Virus record (IMG/VR): IMGVR_UViG_3300021424_000009
Coordinates: 1-64,000 of that record
From: a virus
Reading direction: 5' to 3' (one strand)
Length of the DNA: 64,000 bases
Part shown: piece by piece, positions 58,701-64,000 of the stretch
Layout: each line of letters begins with the position of its first letter
Position numbering within the stretch: position 1 is the first letter of the stretch
The notes under the pieces: generated by a model
Told to the model about the DNA's origin: nothing
The model's database searches: none
What the model saw: only the letters and a program-made list of their open reading frames with translations
Program-made: the position numbers and the translations under genes

Positions 58701-60580
58701 TGATAGACTTTATTTACGAGGAGTATGACCCACATATAGGGAATTACAAATACTCAAGCATTATGGTCGACGCAAAGAATGCAAGCACGTATGATAATAA
58801 CTCTTTAAATATTTTTGACAACAAAGATCCAAGCCTAAAAACCGGCTGGTTGTATCTATCAGAGAATGAATATTACGTATACGCTAAACCAATAGTAGAC
58901 ATATACAATGGTCAGTTATTTGAGATCGACCTCTCACATATTCCAACACAGGCAGCTCCTATATTGGTAAATTCATACTCTAACGGTTCCACGATTAATT
59001 ATAAAGAAGCTTACTTCAACGACGCTTCGACTCCTGGTAACGTAACTTTCCGCAACCAAGAAATTATAAATGGCTCAAAAGATTTAGCGCTGTATTTAGC
59101 GTATCCAATAGTTTCAAATATTGGCATACAAGATTCTTTTACCGGAAAAATATTAACAACCTCTCTTTTAAATCCAGAATTTTACATATGGACTTTTGTA
59201 GACATTAATGGAAACCATGTTGTAGATACCGAAGACACTGGCATATACTATATTAGTTCTTCTTCGGCAATTCAGAGTGGAGATAGCTTTTACTCACATA
59301 TTGGCAACAGACTACAGATACTAGATTCGGTAACACATCAAAGTGTGGTAGTGCCTGGGAGAGAATATATAGTGGACTATAATGTGGATGAAGCGTTTTA
59401 TGTTGAAAGAAACGAAAAAAAGCTTTATCTCTCTTCAACTCCTTCAGATTCATCTATTTACAATGTTGTTTATGAGTCCTCTGAGTTTTTATCTAGTACG
59501 CCATCTGGATTATCTATTAACACAATAAATAATCCTATAGATGAGGGGTATATTTTTGTGTCAGATTCTGAGTATGATTTTGATTCCGCATCAGTATGGG
59601 TTTCTCCGTATAAGATCTCCAATTCAGAAAATGACTTTGTATATGTTTCCATAATTTCCTATGATGTTTTAGGCAATCCAAAGCCAAATCAAACGTTTAG
59701 AATATACGGGACTTACATGCAAGCCGATGAAGAATACCTAACGACTAACAACAATGGATTTGCTAAGACAACCGTTAAATATACTGGAGGTAATTCAGGT
59801 GTTAGTCTTAATTTAAATATTCAGGGTGTATCTTATCCTTCTTTTGGGGCAAATAAAAACAGCCAAAGCTCAGGGTTTTTAGAGCAATGCGTAATCAATT
59901 TAACAAAAAATGAAACTAGTCAATTTAAATTAAGGGCAGCCGTAGATAACCTTAATATTAAGGCTAATTTAATTGATAGCGTATACATATCTGGGTATGT
60001 AAGGAACAATAATACGCCTCCATCTAGTACGCCAATAATATATTGGAGAAAAGCAAGAACAGCCTATGACGCCCTCAACGAAATAGAATACGCCCAAAAC
60101 CAGTCTGTCCCAGGAAGAGACGGGTATTCGGGATACGTAAAAGCGGATAAATACGGAAACTTTAATATTGGTCCATTTGACTCTCAAGACAGAACAAATC
60201 CGGGATTATGGTTTGTTGTCGTAGAAACCGAGATGAGTTCAACTCCTTCAAGTGAACCAGTTACTATATACGGTGACGTGGTGTATTGGTTTGAGAATTA
60301 TGATAATATTCATTACTCAAATGAATTAGTACCGCTTCCCAGATTTTATACGGCAGTGCCGCTATCCGGTGATGAAATAATTAAAGAGCCTAGATTTAAA
60401 TATGAATATGTTAACCATGAGTACGACGCATCACCGAGTGCAACGCCAGAGCTAAACTGGACTCCGCCAAAATGGTTCCCAATTTCTCGATATGAACAAT
60501 ATCAAATGGGTTTGTTCGGTTCAACCCCAAATGTTATTTCCTCTTATGGGAACATGTATGAAGATTATGAGGATAGTTAA
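55765..60580 (+). CDS. Giant baseplate/fibre protein, 1604 aa; one CGG +1 recoding site
   Basis: AAAGGATCAGAG precedes the ATG at 55765. After 16 codons (MKNYLLGLRSADFNKN) the CGG at 55813 moves the frame to GNVWTTDPINLYNNG and on to 60580. The body is beta-rich with many STP and ATP-type turns (SSTPYIKF, STPSDSSIY). A region near residue 1290 (NDFVYVSIISYDVLGNPKPN; YLTTNNNGFAKTTVKYTGG) resembles an Ig-like bacterial domain. The C-terminus is ELNWTPPKWFPISRYEQYQ. Family not recognised; likely a wedge periphery or long fibre base. Without recoding the peptide would be 22 aa. Confidence 0.7.
55813..55815 (+). other. CGG +1 recoding site 14
   Basis: The context is AAT CGG A. The zero frame stops at 55833. 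The +1 frame reads GGA and continues for 1587 more codons as KN-GNVWTTDPIN. The site is only 17 codons from the start. Confidence 0.8.
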
Positions 60581-63500
60581 ATGAAAAAATTTGATAATTT
60601 AACAGTCAACAAAAAAGAATCAGCAGTAAAAGTTGGCTCAACCGTCCCGTCAGATGCAGCAAACTTGGCTTTTTATTCTAATGAATCTTTAAGCCCAAAA
60701 AATAATCTTTCTGTTGTTGACGTATCGAAAGCTATTCCGGAAAATACTTCTTCTTTAGCGGACGGAATTGAGCCATTTTTTGCAAATGAGCTTGGAATAT
60801 TGGAGGATGTGTACGGGAATACTTTTTTTCCAACAGCCAATTTAACTGTAAGTGATTCGTTGATTGGTCAGTTATACAAAACAGAAATTCTTGATGAGTA
60901 TCAAATAGATGCCACTCAATTTTTTCACTATTATTATGTTAGTAGGTTTTTTACTGCTGGTCCGCCTGGAATAAGTTTTTCTGGACTAAGTGATTATTTG
61001 AGCGAAAATAGAATTAAGTTCCTTAATATCAAGGTCGTTGATTCGCAAAATCAAGAGTACATCAATCTAGAAACCGGAAAGAAAAAATACAAAATACTTT
61101 TGGAGCCTTTTAGTACTGTTGAAAATTTTGACGAAGCCGATATACCATACAGGATAGTAGTTGGATTAGATGCAACAAAACCAACGAATCTAAAATTAAT
61201 ATACGACAAGGTAGAGTGCGATCTAGACGGAAATATCACTAGGCAGGATTTGAGATACTCTGAGACCATAAACGCCCATGAATATTTCTATTTGAATCCA
61301 GAAGAAAGTTACGTAGTTGATAATAGCTATAATAAAAAAGTTTACTCAGTTAAAAAATATAACAAAAAATATTCTGATGTTTTTTCAAAGAATATTAACT
61401 CTAGTGGATATAATGTATTCGTTCCCAAAAAAGCACTTGCAGATAATAGAACCTATGAGATTTTCAATTGGAGACTCGTAGCCAGATCAAAACAATCTGT
61501 TAATTTGGAATTAGTTGATTACTTTGCGAATATAGAAGAAGCCGAAGGAATAAAGCTAAGAACAGTAAAAGCTGCCGTTCTCTATGACTCAAATGACACA
61601 ACTTCCTACGACAATATAGAGCCATACGTTTTCTACAGAATGCAGAATTCACCCTTTAATTTTTCTAAGTTTGTATTTGAAAATCCAAAATCTCAAACAA
61701 ACGAAAAAAACGAGGCGACTTATTGGTTGGTCGATTTAAATTCCGTAAATACACTTGAAGGTTATGATGTCGTAACTTTTTGTCCAACAAAATCTCTTTC
61801 GGAAAAAGCGAAAACCTTGATATCTAACTACGTTAAATTGCAGAATGGAACAATTATAGTAGATGGATCCAATTTTCCTTCTGAGAGTAGATTCGTGTTT
61901 TCCGATATCTACATAAACCCAATATCAATTCAGGCCGTTCCTACCTACTATGGCTACAACGAGCAGTCCAAGATACTAGATGAAAATAAAAATGGTGGAT
62001 GGAATATAAATAGTTCTATTTTTGAAAGTCAAAACTATGGTATTTTTGGATTAAAAAAGGATGTATATAGATATTTGAATTCCGCGACATCTTTAAAATC
62101 ATTTTTAGATATAGGAATTTCGTCTAGTTCCGCTGGTTCAGTGGGCGGTTTGTTTGAGTTTTCCTCTGACGGCGATGCACTGGCGCAGGGAAATATCATA
62201 TTCACTTCGTTCCCATTTTTAGAATATTGTAATTCTTTGTATTCATTGGGTGGAAAATCTACAGTTGTCAACTCAAACACAGGTCAATATGCCGTAGACG
62301 AAAGTGATGAAGAGGTAGTATCTTCAGTCGTTGAGGGTCCATTTAAGTTTTTTTACAACTGTATCTCCTTTGCGATGTATTCAAGGGCATATGCCGGAAG
62401 GTCTTTGGATACAAGATCATCTCTCTTCAATTTTGTTGGAGAATGGAATTCTTCTTGGGCAATGTATTCTGAAGCTCTTCTGGATAGCGAAAAAGAGGAA
62501 TATTTTACAAATATTGTAATTGATAATTCCTCAACAATATGCGCAAGAGATTTAACAAAAGGATATAATTCTATAAAAGATTACTACCTGGAGTCTATAT
62601 ATCACAGCCTGCCATCTTATCAAAGAGATAAAATATCATTCATAGATTTTTCTAAAGTTGAATTTTTCATAGAGACAACAAATCCAGACATACAAATTCA
62701 AAATTCGACAAAAATTTTAGCTTCCGATGCACTGGCGCAATACAATATACCTACTTCGTACACTCTTTTTAAGTTAAACTCTGGGGACCAAAAGGCCTAT
62801 GCCTATAGCAATACTATTTCTCCAAAGATAAATATTCCAGACGGATTTGGCCCGTATGTTGTGAAAGAAATTCCACACATAAAAAGTTCTGGTACAAGAA
62901 GTTTATTGAATCAAATAAACCCCGTAAACTACTTCCAGTCTTACCCGTTTAAATTTGTTACTGCCTACTCTTATCAAACGGCTTCAGACAAACCTCTCGG
63001 TTTTTCCGGAGATTTTTCCGCGAACATACAAATATATTATCAGGGTAAAGGCGAATTTTCTCAAGAAAAAAAGACTGGAACAATTGTAAAAAATTTCGTA
63101 ATAAAAAGTGTGCGAGACACACCAATATATACCACTAGAACTCCACCGCCAAGAACATCGGTAACGCCCGGTTCGAGAAATTCGGTTCCCGCCGTAAATA
63201 TAAAATCTATTTCAGAAATGTATTCTCCTCAAGGTACGGTGTCTAAAAGCGGTAGTTATCAGTGGAGGGCATTTGACTACACTTATGATATAGAAAACGG
63301 AAACGGGCCAGATGCCTATGCGATTGGGGCAAGAGGGGATTACGTAACGTATATTCAGGAGGCTTTAGCGGCGGGCAAGTTTTATAAATCTACGATAGAT
63401 GGATTCTATGGTCCAGCTACTATGGGGGCAGTATCTGACTTTCAGACTAAAATGAAAGCGCACAGGGTTGTATATTCTACCGATGGAACGGTTGACAGCG

Positions 63501-64000
63501 AAACAAAAGCACTGCTCGCTCACGCCATACATAATAATTATTTTGGAATGCAAAGTGTTTTGTTACGCCGTAGTGGAAACTGGTCTCGTTTCGCGGATGC
63601 CGCAACAAAACAAATAGGCAGAATAAATGATATCATTAATTCGTATAGCGCCATAAATGGCGGAATTGAATACAAAAAAATAAATTACTCCGGCGTTACT
63701 GGAGCAAAAATATCAGAACTGCAAGACTATGTATTTTTCTCTGTTCCAGATGGTTGGGAAACTGTTGAAAATATAGAGATTAATTTTGGTAGTTGGAAAA
63801 ATGTAACGGTTGCCTCTTACGGCTATTCCATTCAAAATCATTCTAGTGCCCTTGGAACAATACAGCAGGTTGAAGCAAGTTATCTCCCAAAATTCACATT
63901 GAATCAGAGCCCAGACGCTAATGGCAAAGTCACGTTGACCGTCAACAACACCATGGCAAGAGGGGCAAAGCATTTTTATATACACATAAAAACAAACGGT
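60581..64000 (+). CDS. Large tail/baseplate protein with peptidoglycan-binding domain (3' end outside window)
   Basis: The ATG follows the previous TAA directly (TAAATG). The frame stays open for all 1140 codons to the window end. The first half is beta-rich (YDVVTFCPTKSLSEKAKTL; SRFVFSDIYINPISIQAV). Residues about 908-985 match a PG_binding_1 domain: IGARGDYVTYIQEALAAG, DGFYGPATMGAVSDFQTKM and DGTVDSETKALLAH. After it comes a beta-rich region (WETVENIEINFGSWKNVTV). The domain suggests contact with the cell wall at the tail end. No in-frame CGG occurs in the visible part. Confidence 0.75.
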   Translation, partial: MKKFDNLTVNKKESAVKVGSTVPSDAANLAFYSNESLSPKNNLSVVDVSKAIPENTSSLADGIEPFFANELGILEDVYGNTFFPTANLTVSDSLIGQLYKTEILDEYQIDATQFFHYYYVSRFFTAGPPGISFSGLSDYLSENRIKFLNIKVVDSQNQEYINLETGKKKYKILLEPFSTVENFDEADIPYRIVVGLDATKPTNLKLIYDKVECDLDGNITRQDLRYSETINAHEYFYLNPEESYVVDNSYNKKVYSVKKYNKKYSDVFSKNINSSGYNVFVPKKALADNRTYEIFNWRLVARSKQSVNLELVDYFANIEEAEGIKLRTVKAAVLYDSNDTTSYDNIEPYVFYRMQNSPFNFSKFVFENPKSQTNEKNEATYWLVDLNSVNTLEGYDVVTFCPTKSLSEKAKTLISNYVKLQNGTIIVDGSNFPSESRFVFSDIYINPISIQAVPTYYGYNEQSKILDENKNGGWNINSSIFESQNYGIFGLKKDVYRYLNSATSLKSFLDIGISSSSAGSVGGLFEFSSDGDALAQGNIIFTSFPFLEYCNSLYSLGGKSTVVNSNTGQYAVDESDEEVVSSVVEGPFKFFYNCISFAMYSRAYAGRSLDTRSSLFNFVGEWNSSWAMYSEALLDSEKEEYFTNIVIDNSSTICARDLTKGYNSIKDYYLESIYHSLPSYQRDKISFIDFSKVEFFIETTNPDIQIQNSTKILASDALAQYNIPTSYTLFKLNSGDQKAYAYSNTISPKINIPDGFGPYVVKEIPHIKSSGTRSLLNQINPVNYFQSYPFKFVTAYSYQTASDKPLGFSGDFSANIQIYYQGKGEFSQEKKTGTIVKNFVIKSVRDTPIYTTRTPPPRTSVTPGSRNSVPAVNIKSISEMYSPQGTVSKSGSYQWRAFDYTYDIENGNGPDAYAIGARGDYVTYIQEALAAGKFYKSTIDGFYGPATMGAVSDFQTKMKAHRVVYSTDGTVDSETKALLAHAIHNNYFGMQSVLLRRSGNWSRFADAATKQIGRINDIINSYSAINGGIEYKKINYSGVTGAKISELQDYVFFSVPDGWETVENIEINFGSWKNVTVASYGYSIQNHSSALGTIQQVEASYLPKFTLNQSPDANGKVTLTVNNTMARGAKHFYIHIKTNG

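Noticed and set aside
1-64000. Stop-codon reassignment
   Set aside because: TAA, TAG and TGA all end genes at sensible places (e.g. TGA at 24308 and 16476), and no gene needs readthrough of a stop except possibly the optional TAA at 25866.
1-64000. tRNA genes, including an eight-base-loop tRNA for CGG
   Set aside because: Intergenic gaps are at most about 120 bases and none showed a cloverleaf by eye. The expected decoder must lie outside this window, if it exists.
1-64000. CRISPR arrays, insertion sequences, integrase or attachment sites
   Set aside because: No spaced direct repeats, transposase or integrase motifs, or terminal inverted repeats were seen; the repeats present are coding repeats.

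Overview
This window is a contiguous, single-strand (+) late structural block of a large tailed phage with a contractile (myovirus-type) tail. The gene set shows this: head-tail joining proteins, two tail-sheath-like genes, three tube-like paralogues, two tail-assembly-chaperone-like genes, a long tape-measure-like gene, giant baseplate/hub proteins, a gp25-like wedge, a J-like wedge and large fibre or baseplate proteins. The host cannot be named from the sequence. An aquatic host is suggested by the fibre and adhesin types. Start codons 6-7 nt behind TACTAT/TATAAT boxes (leaderless transcripts) and a peptidoglycan-cutting baseplate protein would fit an actinobacterium, but this is inference.

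Layout. 1-13.1 kb: host-recognition cassette with a pectate-lyase/S74 fibre, short fibres sharing an N-terminal PIDFP(N/G)SPS module, five polyglycine proteins, small accessory proteins and a protein with a cupredoxin-like domain. Parts of this cassette are clearly more GC-rich than the rest. 13.2-17.7 kb: glycosyltransferase-like protein, a second fibre, a Cys-rich protein and small unknowns. 17.7-25.3 kb: neck, sheath and tube genes. 25.4-33.3 kb: chaperones and tape measure. 33.3-55.7 kb: giant virion proteins, hub, cell-wall-cutting protein, spike, wedge proteins and a metallophosphoesterase. 55.8-64 kb: two very large fibre/baseplate proteins, the last cut by the window end.

Main discovery. 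Seven of the large genes look broken into overlapping frames, and every break has the same form. There are 14 breaks (1099, 14195, 27444, 30055, 32735, 33906, 35728, 36911, 39397, 41018, 41331, 46294, 51790, 55813). Each is an in-frame CGG codon followed by A or T, and the protein continues in the +1 frame, reading GGA or GGT. CGG occurs several hundred times out of phase, but I found it in codon phase nowhere else, even in the GC-rich genes that use CGT and CGC. Two diverged fibre genes carry the site at the same place in a GNL(T/S)VSG motif. I read this as a recoding system in which CGG is not arginine but a +1 frameshift signal, or CGGA/CGGT a four-base codon, probably giving glycine. Genes with three or four sites need efficient decoding, so a dedicated decoder, such as a tRNA with an enlarged anticodon loop, would be expected elsewhere in the phage or host genome. 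None was recognised in this window.

Codons are otherwise standard (TAA, TAG and TGA all act as stops). No tRNA, CRISPR array, IS element or reverse-strand gene was found, and no gene-free stretch exceeds about 120 bases.
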